A stretch of 17,165 nt of DNA, taken from NCBI GenBank assembly GCA_947631755.1, contig CANRMO010000026.1:1-17165 (forward strand), in the 5' to 3' direction. Below, one piece after another: positions 5,812-13,855 of the stretch. Source of the stretch: an uncultured Lachnospiraceae bacterium (GTDB lineage: Bacteria > Bacillota > Clostridia > Lachnospirales > Lachnospiraceae). A program made the translations under genes and the position numbers. Position 1 is the first letter of the stretch; every line of letters begins with the position of its first letter. The notes below the pieces were generated by a model, which was not told the DNA's origin, did no database searches, and saw only the letters and a list, made by a program, of their open reading frames with translations.

Positions 5812-7605
5812 TCAATACTTGCCAAATTCACCGTCCAAAGAAATCAGCTGCTCGTTGCTATTGCTGGATCCAAAAGAGTCAGAGCTGTCACTGACACCTG
5901 CCATCGCCGGAGCATGGTCATTCTGTGCGAGTTTGTAACCAGCCATCTGATTTCTGAGATTAACTGCCTGATTGGAGAGTTCCTCACTGGCAGCGGCACA
6001 TTCCTCACTGGTAGCAGAGTTTGTCTGTACAACTGTCGATACCTGGTTGATCGCCTGGTCGATCTGGGATACCGCTGTGGCCTGTTCATTGGAAGACTTC
6101 GCCATATCGCCGATCAGTCCGGTCACATTCTGGATGGAATCCACAATCTTATCCAGCGCCTCTGCTGTCTCGCCTGCAAGTTTCTGACCATTGTCAATCT
6201 TGCGGATCGTATCTTCGATCATCTCTGCTGTCTCTTTGGCAGCGGAAGCACTCTTGGAGGCCAGATTTCTCACCTCTTCAGCTACAACGGCAAATCCCTT
6301 GCCATGTACGCCGGCTCTGGCAGCCTCAACTGCCGCATTCAGTGCAAGGATATTCGTCTGGAAAGAGATATCGTCGATGGTCTTGATGATCTTTGCGATC
6401 GTATCAGAAGAATCGCTGATATCACCCATAGCATGCACCATATCTCCCATCTGTCCCTTGCCGTCTGTCGCCATATCTTTTACATTGTTTACCAGAACAT
6501 TTGCCTCTGTGGCATCCGTTGCATTTTTCTTTGTCTTCTCGGCAATCTCATTGATGGAAGCAGTAACCTGATCCAGCGCGCTGGCCTGCTCGGTGGAACC
6601 CTGTGCCAGTGCCTGGCTGGCGCTTGCCACCTGCTCGGAACCGATCGTAACCTGCATCGTGGACTCTTTGACGCTTCCCAGTGTCCGGCCCATATCCTCT
6701 ACCAGAGTCTTCAACGCCTTTCCGAGAAGATCTTTATCACTGCGCGGATCCACCTCTACTGTCAGATCGCCGGTAGCGATCGTGTGGGCAATCTCCGCCT
6801 GTTCTCTCACGGCTCCTGCCATCTGTTTAAAGTTATCCATCAGCTCACCGAGGTCATCGTTGGCAGTCTTCTCACAGTCAACATCCACATCGCCAATGGC
6901 GAGCTTCTTGGCTGCAACAGACAGTTTTGCAACTGGTACTGTGATAGAGCGGATCAGGAACAGGCAGTAAAGGATTGTGAGGATAAACGCAACGATATCC
7001 ACAGCGAACATGATCGTCTGCATCACTTTGAGTTCTTTTTCCACTTTGAGGTTATCCGCCTCGGAGGCCTCATCCATCTTAGCCTGGAGGTCAAGGAGCT
7101 CATTCTCGACCTCCTTAGCCGTCTGCACACCCGTTGTCAGAAGCTCATCCCTTCCCTCTTCCACCTGTCCGTTCTGAGCATTTTTTGCCGACTCATTCGC
7201 CGACTCCATATAGGCGTCCATTTTCTCAACGATGCTCTCGAACTGTTCCGTAAACTGAGGGAACGCCCCCAGCCTTGTCTTATACTTATCCAGACTTTCC
7301 TGTGCTTCCTTCTCATATTCATTCATAGTATCGATCTGTGTCTTCATATTAGCCGCATCTTCTTCATATATAAAGAGGATATTCCGCAGGCAGACTTTGA
7401 TGTCCGCAAAATCGCTGTAGGCTTCACTCAGATAATACTCGCCCATGGCAAAATTGTTGTATCGCTGGCTCCGCGCTTTGTTGATATTCGTAGAAGTCCA
7501 GAAACCAACAATGGAAAGCACCAGAATTATCACTATCATTAAAACACTGAACAGTGTAATCTTGGCTTTGACTGACATGTCACTTAATGAAAATCTCTTT
7601 TTCAT
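5812..7605 (-). CDS. Methyl-accepting chemotaxis protein with four-helix-bundle sensor
   Basis: A 597-residue transmembrane receptor. TM1 is at about 17-36. The periplasm-side region (37-195) is entirely helical and charged, matching the 4HB_MCP sensor class that binds small molecules between helices. TM2 (197-219), HAMP (220-272) and the signalling domain follow. The highly conserved tip is at 411-449 (DDISFQTNILALNAAVEAAR, then GKGFAVVAEEVRNLA). Gln/Glu-rich heptads on both sides are the likely CheR/CheB methylation sites. Beyond the helices is a flexible Ser/Asp/Asn-rich tail of about 35 residues ending in EFGKY, which loosely fits a CheR-docking pentapeptide. The ATG at 7605 follows GGGAG at 8 bases. 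It is the last gene of the chemotaxis operon, 14 bases after cheW, so receptor and core complex are made together. Confidence 0.95.
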   Translation of the reverse strand: MKKRFSLSDMSVKAKITLFSVLMIVIILVLSIVGFWTSTNINKARSQRYNNFAMGEYYLSEAYSDFADIKVCLRNILFIYEEDAANMKTQIDTMNEYEKEAQESLDKYKTRLGAFPQFTEQFESIVEKMDAYMESANESAKNAQNGQVEEGRDELLTTGVQTAKEVENELLDLQAKMDEASEADNLKVEKELKVMQTIMFAVDIVAFILTILYCLFLIRSITVPVAKLSVAAKKLAIGDVDVDCEKTANDDLGELMDNFKQMAGAVREQAEIAHTIATGDLTVEVDPRSDKDLLGKALKTLVEDMGRTLGSVKESTMQVTIGSEQVASASQALAQGSTEQASALDQVTASINEIAEKTKKNATDATEANVLVNNVKDMATDGKGQMGDMVHAMGDISDSSDTIAKIIKTIDDISFQTNILALNAAVEAARAGVHGKGFAVVAEEVRNLASKSASAAKETAEMIEDTIRKIDNGQKLAGETAEALDKIVDSIQNVTGLIGDMAKSSNEQATAVSQIDQAINQVSTVVQTNSATSEECAAASEELSNQAVNLRNQMAGYKLAQNDHAPAMAGVSDSSDSFGSSNSNEQLISLDGEFGKY

Positions 7606-7619
7606 AATTCATTCTCCCT

Positions 7620-8138
7620 TCATTCTTCTCCATCTTCATCTTCTTTGATTCTTTCAAAGGCGTTTAAATCTTCATCGTTGATCAGCTTTTCCGGGTCGAT
7701 CAGCATTTTCACTGTGTCTCCCGTCTTCGCCAGTCCGAAGACATATTTATTGTGCTCACCGCTTGAGCGTCCAATCGTCGGTGGCGGCACGATATCGTCA
7801 TCCGCGATGTTGTCAACCTCCGCAATCTTCTCGACAATCAGGCCAACCATCGTCGTCTTTACATTAATGACGATAATACAGGTTCTGTCCGTGTACTCGA
7901 CCGGCTCCATCTTAAACCTCGTCCTCACATCGATGACCGGTATGATCTTTCCTCGCAGATTAATCAGGCCCTTGATGTAATCCTCTACTTCTGGTATTGA
8001 AGTGATCGGCTGCATAACAATGATCTCATTCACATAACTTATGCTGATGCCGAAATACTCCTTGCCCGTCTGGAAAGTCATAAACTTTCCTTTCTGGGCA
8101 TCGTCTTCCAGAATCTCTTCTTTCAATTCCTGTGCCAT
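7620..8138 (-). CDS. cheW: Chemotaxis coupling protein CheW
   Basis: A 172-residue cytoplasmic adaptor of two small beta-barrels that links receptor tips to CheA. The CheW pattern starts at about residue 18 (KFMTFQTGKEYFGISI), continues with YIKGLINLRGKIIPVIDVR (about 54-72, the receptor/kinase contact loop) and VGLIVEKIAEV (about 97-107). Compared with a typical CheW of about 150 residues, it has acidic extensions at both ends, including an Asp/Glu-rich C-terminus. ATG at 8138 lies three bases beyond the cheA stop, with GGAG inside the end of cheA, so translation is probably coupled. It is the only CheW visible here and should serve both receptors. Confidence 0.96.
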   Translation of the reverse strand: MAQELKEEILEDDAQKGKFMTFQTGKEYFGISISYVNEIIVMQPITSIPEVEDYIKGLINLRGKIIPVIDVRTRFKMEPVEYTDRTCIIVINVKTTMVGLIVEKIAEVDNIADDDIVPPPTIGRSSGEHNKYVFGLAKTGDTVKMLIDPEKLINDEDLNAFERIKEDEDGEE

Positions 8139-8141
8139 GCA

Positions 8142-10274
8142 CTATCTCCTTTCCTCGTCCTGAACCAGACTTCCTATATCGAGAATCAACGCAATGCTTC
8201 CGTCGCCGAGCTGTGTACAACCAGACAGTCCCTTTATCTTCTTGATATAAGATGGGATCGGTTTTACCACAATCTCCTGCTCCTGCAAAAGCGCATCGAT
8301 CAGGATACAGATCTGCTTTCCCTCATGTTCCAGTATCACGACGATTCCATTGTCCACCTTATCCTGGGAATCCGGCAGGCTGAATCTCTTATTCAGGCGA
8401 ATAAACGGATAAGCTTCACCTCTTATGACAATGTATTCTTCACCGCTCGGGTCCTCAACGATCGCATCGTCCCCTACACGGATAAATTCTTTGATAGAAG
8501 ATGTCTCAATTACAAAGGAAGAATGTCCGACTTTTATCACAATACCGTTGATGATCGCCAGCGTAAGCGGTATCACAAGCGTCATCTCTGACCCGATGCC
8601 CTCCTCACTGTCGATGTCCAGTCTTCCTCCAATCGTCTGGATATTCTTAACCACAACATCCATGCCGACACCGCGGCCGGAATATTCTGTGACAACCTCC
8701 TTGGTAGAAAAGCCCGGCAGAGTGATAAACCGATAGATCTCACTCTCCTCAAATTCACTCATCGGTTTGTCCTCGATCAGGCCGTTCTGGAGCGCCTTGT
8801 TATAGAGCTTTTCTTTGCTTAGGCCCTTGCCGTCATCGCGGACTGTGATGTAAACTTTTCCGCCCTCATTTTTCGCTTCCAGAGTAATTTTACCCTTTTC
8901 CCACTTGCCGGCCGCCTGCCTCTCTTCTGCGGTCTCAATCCCGTGATCCACAGAATTCCTCACGAGATGCATCAGTGGGTCTGAGATATGTTCGATGATA
9001 TTCTTGTCAACCTCAGTATTTTCCCCGATGACTTCGAGCTCAATATCTTTTCCAAGTTTCCTCGACACATCAAAAACAATCCTCTTCATGCGCAGGAATA
9101 CATTGGTAAGCGGCATCATCCGCATTGACATAATGACATCCTGCAGCTCTGTTGTGATCTTGCTGAGCTGCCCCGCCGCTTTCTGGAAATTGCTGAGTTC
9201 CAGTCCCGGAACCTGGAGATCGGGGTTCTGCAGCACTACTGCCTCGGCGATAACAAGCTCTCCGATCAGATCCATCAGAGCATCCATCTTCTCAACATTC
9301 ACACTGATGATAGTCTGCTGTTTCGACTGGTTCTTTGCCAGGGTTCTCCCCTTGCCCGTCTCCTTTGACTTAACTACATAGTCGCCGGGTTCTGGCTCAT
9401 GTTTTGATTCTTTTGTCTCCTCTGTCTCCGACTCTGTGCCATCGGAGCTCGGTGAAGACGGTATGTCCCCTCGTCCGATCTCGGCCAGCGCCATGCCGAA
9501 CTCCTCTGATGACATCTCCTCAATATCAATGTGGTCAGCCTCTGAGCAGTTGTCGATCAGATCCAGCACTTCCTCCTTTGATACCTTGGTCTGCAGCAGC
9601 ATATGAAATCCCTCAAGCAGAATCACATCTGCACTGTCCTCATTCGAAATGATATCTTCCGGCGTGTACAACAAATCCTCAGCCACTTCTTTCAGTGCAA
9701 AAGTGGCGGAATACGCGCGGATATTGCTCATCATTGTATCATTGCGGTAATGGATAACAATGCGGTAAAACCGACTGTCTTCTCCTGCTACCGGAGCGAT
9801 ATAGAACTGTTTTGGCTCCTCGCTCTTCCTCTCTTTCGGAAGCTGTTTCCCCTGATCCTGGATTTCTCCTTTCAGGCGGGTCAGGAACTCATCCAGATCC
9901 TCAAGGCATTCGCTCTCATCACCGTCAGGGTCCTCCCCCTCTTTGATCTTGTCCAGCTCTGCTGTGACAAAATCTGATACATTAAGTACCTTTTCCACCA
10001 ATTCCAGATGAGGTACATTGTCCGGGTGAGATTCCCGCAAATAGTAGAAAACATCCTCGAGCTTATGGGTGATCTTAGTGATGTTCTCATACATCATGAT
10101 ACCCGATGAGCCCTTGATCGTGTGCATGATACGGAAGATTTCATTGATATCGGCATCATCGAAGCATTCTGCGTCCTGTTTTTCCAATATGATGCTCTCC
10201 AGCTTTTCTAACAGCTGGGTGCTCTCATACAAGAACATATCGAGCATCGCATCTGTGTTAAATTCTTCAGCCAT
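8142..10274 (-). CDS. cheA: Chemotaxis histidine kinase CheA
   Basis: A full-length class II kinase of about 710 residues. P1 (Hpt) is at 1-135 with phosphoacceptor His51 in MHTIKGSSG. A CheY/CheB-binding P2-like alpha/beta domain lies at about 165-255. A long acidic Ser/Glu linker (256-310) precedes the P3 dimerisation helices (320-390). P4, the ATP-binding domain (390-570), has N-box LVRNSVDHGIE (436-446), G1 DDGKGL (479-484) and G2 GRGVGMDVV (532-540). P5, the CheW-like regulatory domain, ends the protein. It phosphorylates CheY and CheB under receptor control. The start ATG follows GGAGG closely. It lies between cheY (39-base gap) and cheW (3-base gap). All catalytic motifs are intact. 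Confidence 0.97.
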   Translation of the reverse strand: MAEEFNTDAMLDMFLYESTQLLEKLESIILEKQDAECFDDADINEIFRIMHTIKGSSGIMMYENITKITHKLEDVFYYLRESHPDNVPHLELVEKVLNVSDFVTAELDKIKEGEDPDGDESECLEDLDEFLTRLKGEIQDQGKQLPKERKSEEPKQFYIAPVAGEDSRFYRIVIHYRNDTMMSNIRAYSATFALKEVAEDLLYTPEDIISNEDSADVILLEGFHMLLQTKVSKEEVLDLIDNCSEADHIDIEEMSSEEFGMALAEIGRGDIPSSPSSDGTESETEETKESKHEPEPGDYVVKSKETGKGRTLAKNQSKQQTIISVNVEKMDALMDLIGELVIAEAVVLQNPDLQVPGLELSNFQKAAGQLSKITTELQDVIMSMRMMPLTNVFLRMKRIVFDVSRKLGKDIELEVIGENTEVDKNIIEHISDPLMHLVRNSVDHGIETAEERQAAGKWEKGKITLEAKNEGGKVYITVRDDGKGLSKEKLYNKALQNGLIEDKPMSEFEESEIYRFITLPGFSTKEVVTEYSGRGVGMDVVVKNIQTIGGRLDIDSEEGIGSEMTLVIPLTLAIINGIVIKVGHSSFVIETSSIKEFIRVGDDAIVEDPSGEEYIVIRGEAYPFIRLNKRFSLPDSQDKVDNGIVVILEHEGKQICILIDALLQEQEIVVKPIPSYIKKIKGLSGCTQLGDGSIALILDIGSLVQDEERR

Positions 10275-10313
10275 ACTTCCTCCAATCTAAAGATCTCTCT
10301 TTTCTCTCTGCCG

Positions 10314-10706
10314 TTAAATCAACCCCAATTTCTGCAACAGTTTTTCAAACTTCTCCACATCAATGGGTTTTCCGGAATAAGCCTCACATCCGAGTTCAAA
10401 CGCTTTTTTCACATTGCGCTCATCATTCAGAGCTGTAGTCATAATGACCTTTACGCGGTTTGCTTTCGGTGTTCCTCTCTCCTCTTCGATATCCCGGATC
10501 GCTTTCAATACCTGATAACCATCCAGAACCGGCATCATCACATCCAGACAGATCAAATCGTAAGGCTCGCCGTCATCCAGCGCCATCATAAAAGCGTCCA
10601 CCGCTTCCTCGCCGTCGACTGTCACATCACATTCCCCGTACTGAGACAGGTAATTGTCCATGAATTTCCGGCTGGCAAAATCATCTTCTGCCAATAATAT
10701 CTTCAT
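10314..10706 (-). CDS. cheY: Single-domain response regulator, CheY type
   Basis: A 130-residue stand-alone receiver. The acidic pocket is Asp8/Asp9 (AEDDFASRKFM), the phosphoacceptor is Asp55 in CLDVMMP, the switch threonine is at 90-91 (IMTTA) and the invariant lysine is Lys113 (SGKPID). In-frame ATGs at 10730 and 10715 were rejected. The first has no ribosome binding site, and the second leaves one base after AAGGAG, so the ATG at 10706 with about ten-base spacing is best supported. Its place between cheB and cheA argues that it is the diffusible CheA output. It differs from flagellar CheY in its N-terminal motif (DFASRKFM in place of the usual SxxMR), so it may act on a target other than the flagellar switch; this is inference. 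Confidence 0.88.
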   Translation of the reverse strand: MKILLAEDDFASRKFMDNYLSQYGECDVTVDGEEAVDAFMMALDDGEPYDLICLDVMMPVLDGYQVLKAIRDIEEERGTPKANRVKVIMTTALNDERNVKKAFELGCEAYSGKPIDVEKFEKLLQKLGLI

Positions 10707-10731
10707 TGCCTGCATACTCCTTTCTCTCATT

Positions 10732-11760
10732 CTATTTTATTTTGCTTAACAAGCTGTATATTTTGCCTGATACTGCCGTTAATGGCGCCTGATACTGCAC
10801 AGCGCCCAAATCATATGCCACTTTTGGCATTCCATATACAATACAGCTCGCCTCGTCCTGCCCAATTGTCTGAGCCCCGGCTCTCCTCATCTCGAGCAGC
10901 CCCTGAGCCCCGTCACCGCCCATGCCGGTCAATATGACACCCAGTGCATTCCTTCCCGCTGTCTTCGCCACCGATCGGAATAGCACATCCACTGACGGGC
11001 AGTGCCCACTGACCTTTTCCGTGCCCCGGCACTCCACCTGGTAGACTCCGCCCACCTTAATGAGCTTCATCTGCCTGTCCCCCGGCGCAATCAGAACCTG
11101 GCCCTGCACAACCTTGTCACCTGTGGCAGCCTCCTTGACTGCCACCTCGCACTGATTGTTCAGACGGTCCGCATACATTTTTGTAAATCCCGGCGGCATG
11201 TGCTGTACAATGACAACCCCGGGTATATCCCTGCGAAACTGTCTTATCACTTCATAGATTGCCTCAGTGCCCCCCGTGGAAGCCCCGATCGCAATGATCT
11301 GCTTACTGGCCGCCGCGCTGACATTCCCCTTTGACTGGTTGAACCCGGCGTGTTTCAGACTCCCCACTTTCGCTGTGGAGGCAATCTTTACTTTTGTCAC
11401 AAATTCGGTCTTTAGAAAATTTGCCAGCTCCACACGGTTCAGATTGCTCGGTTTATTCACAAAATCCACAGCGCCGGCCTCCAGCGCGTCAAATACCTTT
11501 TTGTCCAGTGCACTCATCACAACAACTGGCAGAGGATACTGGGGCATGAGTTTTCGCAAAAAATCAATCCCACTCATTCTCGGCATCTCGACATCCAGCG
11601 TCATCACATCCGGTTTATATTTGATAATGGCGTCCCTCGCCTCATAGGGATTTCCCGCCTGGGCTACCACATGGATATTGGGATCGGCCTCCAGGCTCTG
11701 CACAAGCAGGCTGCGGAACATAATGGAATCATCCACAACAAGAACTTTGATCGGTTTCAT
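10732..11760 (-). CDS. cheB: Chemotaxis protein-glutamate methylesterase/deamidase CheB
   Basis: A 342-residue two-domain enzyme that removes methyl groups from receptor glutamates and deamidates glutamines, giving adaptation. The N-terminal receiver (1-120) has Asp10/Asp11, phosphoacceptor Asp56 in TLDVEMPRM and Lys103. After a linker (121-153) comes the esterase domain with a complete Ser-His-Asp triad: Ser161 in GASTGG, His187 in VQHMPPGF, and Asp283 in GMGGDGAQG. Length and motifs are standard. ATG at 11760 follows AAGGAG at seven bases. It lies in order after cheR (104-base gap without a convincing promoter or terminator) and 25 bases before cheY. CheA should phosphorylate it to raise activity. 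Confidence 0.97.
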   Translation of the reverse strand: MKPIKVLVVDDSIMFRSLLVQSLEADPNIHVVAQAGNPYEARDAIIKYKPDVMTLDVEMPRMSGIDFLRKLMPQYPLPVVVMSALDKKVFDALEAGAVDFVNKPSNLNRVELANFLKTEFVTKVKIASTAKVGSLKHAGFNQSKGNVSAAASKQIIAIGASTGGTEAIYEVIRQFRRDIPGVVIVQHMPPGFTKMYADRLNNQCEVAVKEAATGDKVVQGQVLIAPGDRQMKLIKVGGVYQVECRGTEKVSGHCPSVDVLFRSVAKTAGRNALGVILTGMGGDGAQGLLEMRRAGAQTIGQDEASCIVYGMPKVAYDLGAVQYQAPLTAVSGKIYSLLSKIK

Positions 11761-11864
11761 AACGCCTCTCCTTATTTTATGTTATAATCATCTCACAATA
11801 TTTAGGAGCCAAATGCAGCCTGCCCCCACGGTGTATGAGCGAAAAAATCCTGATTTCATTTCCT

Positions 11865-12668
11865 CTACTTCCTGTATATGGAAGGTTCCACATATTGAAA
11901 TTTCGTCTTACTGCGGTTCAACCCCTCTGTCGTCCCAATAAACAAATATCCTCCCGGCTCCATAAAATCATATATCTTCTGGAGCAGGCGGTATTTCGTA
12001 TCATCCTCAAAATAGATCATGACATTCCTTAGGAAGACAACATGAAACTTCTTTTTGAAAGGAAAAGGATTCATCAGATTGAACTGACGGAATATGACCT
12101 CATTTTTCAATACATCTTTTACTCTGTACTCATCACCGTTTATATTTTTAAAATATCGCTGTTTCCATTTCGGAGGCAGCGGATCGATCTCCTCTTTTAG
12201 ATAAATCCCCCTCGATGCGTGCTGGAGCACTTTGGTTGAAATATCTGTTGCAAGAACTTTTGTGTCCCACATACTGTGTTCAATCCCAAAAAAATCCATC
12301 AGCACCATCGCAAGCGTATAGGGTTCCTCCCCTGTGGAAGACGCCCCTGACCAGATCCTCAGATCTTTATGGGCCTTTTCCGATACTCTGAGCTTGGGGA
12401 GCACCACTTTCCTCAAAAAATCAAAATGCATGCTCTCCCGCATAAAATATGTATGATTCGTGGTTAATACATTAATCAGGTTCACAGCCTCAGCACCATT
12501 CGGGTCACTCTCCACGGTTTCCATATACTGATCATAACTATCATAACCATTGCGTAAAAGATAATTGTCCAGCCGCCCCATTACAAGCACTTTTTTCTGA
12601 CTCAAATCAATCCCGTATCTGCCTTTCACATAGGCGACAACACGGTTAAACTCACTTTCCGATATCAT
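11865..12668 (-). CDS. cheR: Chemotaxis protein methyltransferase CheR
   Basis: A 267-residue S-adenosylmethionine-dependent enzyme that methylates receptor glutamates. The small helical N-domain (1-68) is followed by the CheR signature TNHTYFMRE (70-78; family usually TxxTxFFR), the cofactor motif WSGASSTGEEPYTLAM (106-121; commonly WSAGCSTGEEPY), ATDIS (140-144) and FLRNVMIYF (212-220). The beta-subdomain loop after RYF (171-173) is short, a feature associated with CheRs that do not dock on receptor pentapeptides. ATG at 12668 follows GGAGG at six bases. It is the first gene behind a consensus promoter, so it heads the operon cheR-cheB-cheY-cheA-cheW-mcp. Confidence 0.96.
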   Translation of the reverse strand: MISESEFNRVVAYVKGRYGIDLSQKKVLVMGRLDNYLLRNGYDSYDQYMETVESDPNGAEAVNLINVLTTNHTYFMRESMHFDFLRKVVLPKLRVSEKAHKDLRIWSGASSTGEEPYTLAMVLMDFFGIEHSMWDTKVLATDISTKVLQHASRGIYLKEEIDPLPPKWKQRYFKNINGDEYRVKDVLKNEVIFRQFNLMNPFPFKKKFHVVFLRNVMIYFEDDTKYRLLQKIYDFMEPGGYLFIGTTEGLNRSKTKFQYVEPSIYRK

Positions 12669-12727
12669 TATGCGCCTCCGTTACTGCTCATTCTGGCATT
12701 TTATTTTTTGTAAACCCTCATTTCTCT

Positions 12728-12756
12728 ATTATAATTCCATCATTGGATTTTGTCAA
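12728..12756 (-). promoter_or_regulatory. Consensus sigma-A promoter of the chemotaxis operon
   Basis: Minus strand TTGACA (12756-12751), exactly 17 bases, TATAAT (12733-12728): a perfect match at both boxes and spacing. The -35 lies one base past the stop codon (12760-12758) of the upstream regulator gene, and cheR starts about 60 bases beyond the -10. No terminator separates it from the upstream operon, so read-through is expected as well. Confidence 0.92.
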
Positions 12757-12757
12757 C

Positions 12758-13819
12758 TCAGCTCATACGCATATGGCGCCAAATTTTATTAAATACTTCT
12801 ACAAGTTTCGGATTATAAAATGTTCCGCTTCGGTCATTGATAATCTTTAGCCCCTCTTTCGCCTTGGGAGACTCCAGATAACACCCCTGTCCAGTCAGCG
12901 AGTCGAAATCGTCCAAAAGTGCGACAATCTGGGCCTCCAGGGGAATATCTTTCCCCTTCAGCGGCAGATGCCCTGTCCCGTCCCAATGGGCATAGCGGTA
13001 CTGGACGATCCGGATCGCCATGGAAAGAAACTGGGAATTCTGCTGTTCTCCGCCAATTTCTTCCAACAATTTTACCGCCTGCTCTGTCTGCTCCTCTATA
13101 TCCCGGGTGCCATCTTTTCCCGGGAGCACACTGCCGATCTCATGGACTTTAGCCGCCGTCCCAATGATCTCAATAAATTCATCTGTAATCTTATCCTCGT
13201 ACCCGGGCAGAAACTGTATACTCTGCGCCAGCAGGCGGCAGTTATAGGCCACATTTCCGATGTGGTTCCCCTCATTTCCCCTTATTTTCTCCAGAACTTT
13301 TGACAGGGCAGAGAGCATATGCTTCTGTTCTTTCTCGATCTGCCGGTTCTGCTCCTCTACCAATTTGTACATCATCCGGTTAAATTTTTCCATCTCCTGC
13401 TGCATCTGGTAAGCCCTCAGGTAATTGTTCACCCTCATAATGACTTCCACGCGGTCAAAAGGTTTCGGTATAAAATCCGCCGCCCCTGCCACAAATGCCC
13501 GTTCTTTCTCCTCCGCCGTATCCAGCACTGAGATAAAGATAAACGGTATATCCCTTGTCTTAGGATTGCTCTTGACCATCCGGCAGAACTGCAGGCCATC
13601 CACTTCTGGCATAGCCAGGTCTGATAAAATAAGGGATGGCATTGCCTTCTTCATGATTTCGACCGCTTCCTGTACACTCGTGGCGCACAGCGCCTCATAT
13701 CCCTCAGACAGAATGATCTCTTTCATGATCTCCACATTCATACTGATATCATCCACAATCAGTATCTGGGGGATCTCTGGCAGCCGGGGACTCTTATTAT
13801 CTATTGATCTGCTATTCAT
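12758..13819 (-). CDS. Response regulator with degenerate HD-GYP-like domain
   Basis: A 353-residue cytoplasmic regulator built like the intact HD-GYP protein at 2784-3866. The receiver (18-135) is complete: Asp23/Asp24, phosphoacceptor Asp67 in LSDLAMP, Ser97 and Lys119. A helical linker (138-175) leads to an HD-GYP-shaped domain (175-350) with altered active site. His186 and Asp303 remain, but the HD pair is His226-Glu227 (HEIGS, also losing the Lys). The next histidine is replaced around residue 244, and the paired histidines before WDGTG are Arg275-Tyr276. GYP reads GHLP. Hydrolysis of c-di-GMP is therefore unlikely; it may bind nucleotide or partner proteins. ATG at 13819 follows GGAGG. 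It is 36 bases after the PAS kinase, its probable phosphodonor. Confidence 0.9.
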   Translation of the reverse strand: MNSRSIDNKSPRLPEIPQILIVDDISMNVEIMKEIILSEGYEALCATSVQEAVEIMKKAMPSLILSDLAMPEVDGLQFCRMVKSNPKTRDIPFIFISVLDTAEEKERAFVAGAADFIPKPFDRVEVIMRVNNYLRAYQMQQEMEKFNRMMYKLVEEQNRQIEKEQKHMLSALSKVLEKIRGNEGNHIGNVAYNCRLLAQSIQFLPGYEDKITDEFIEIIGTAAKVHEIGSVLPGKDGTRDIEEQTEQAVKLLEEIGGEQQNSQFLSMAIRIVQYRYAHWDGTGHLPLKGKDIPLEAQIVALLDDFDSLTGQGCYLESPKAKEGLKIINDRSGTFYNPKLVEVFNKIWRHMRMS

Positions 13820-13855
13820 CCCTGCCTCCTCCTGCTGTTTCTACTCTTTTATACG

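Noticed and set aside
5794..7542. Long plus-strand open frame opposite the four-helix receptor gene
   Set aside because: It is an antisense shadow of a clearly coding receptor gene: Cys/His/Leu-rich, without domains or a ribosome binding site.
11761..11864. Separate promoter between cheR and cheB
   Set aside because: TATAAC and GATTAT near 11780 have no acceptable -35 at 16-18 bases, so cheB is better read as part of the cheR operon.
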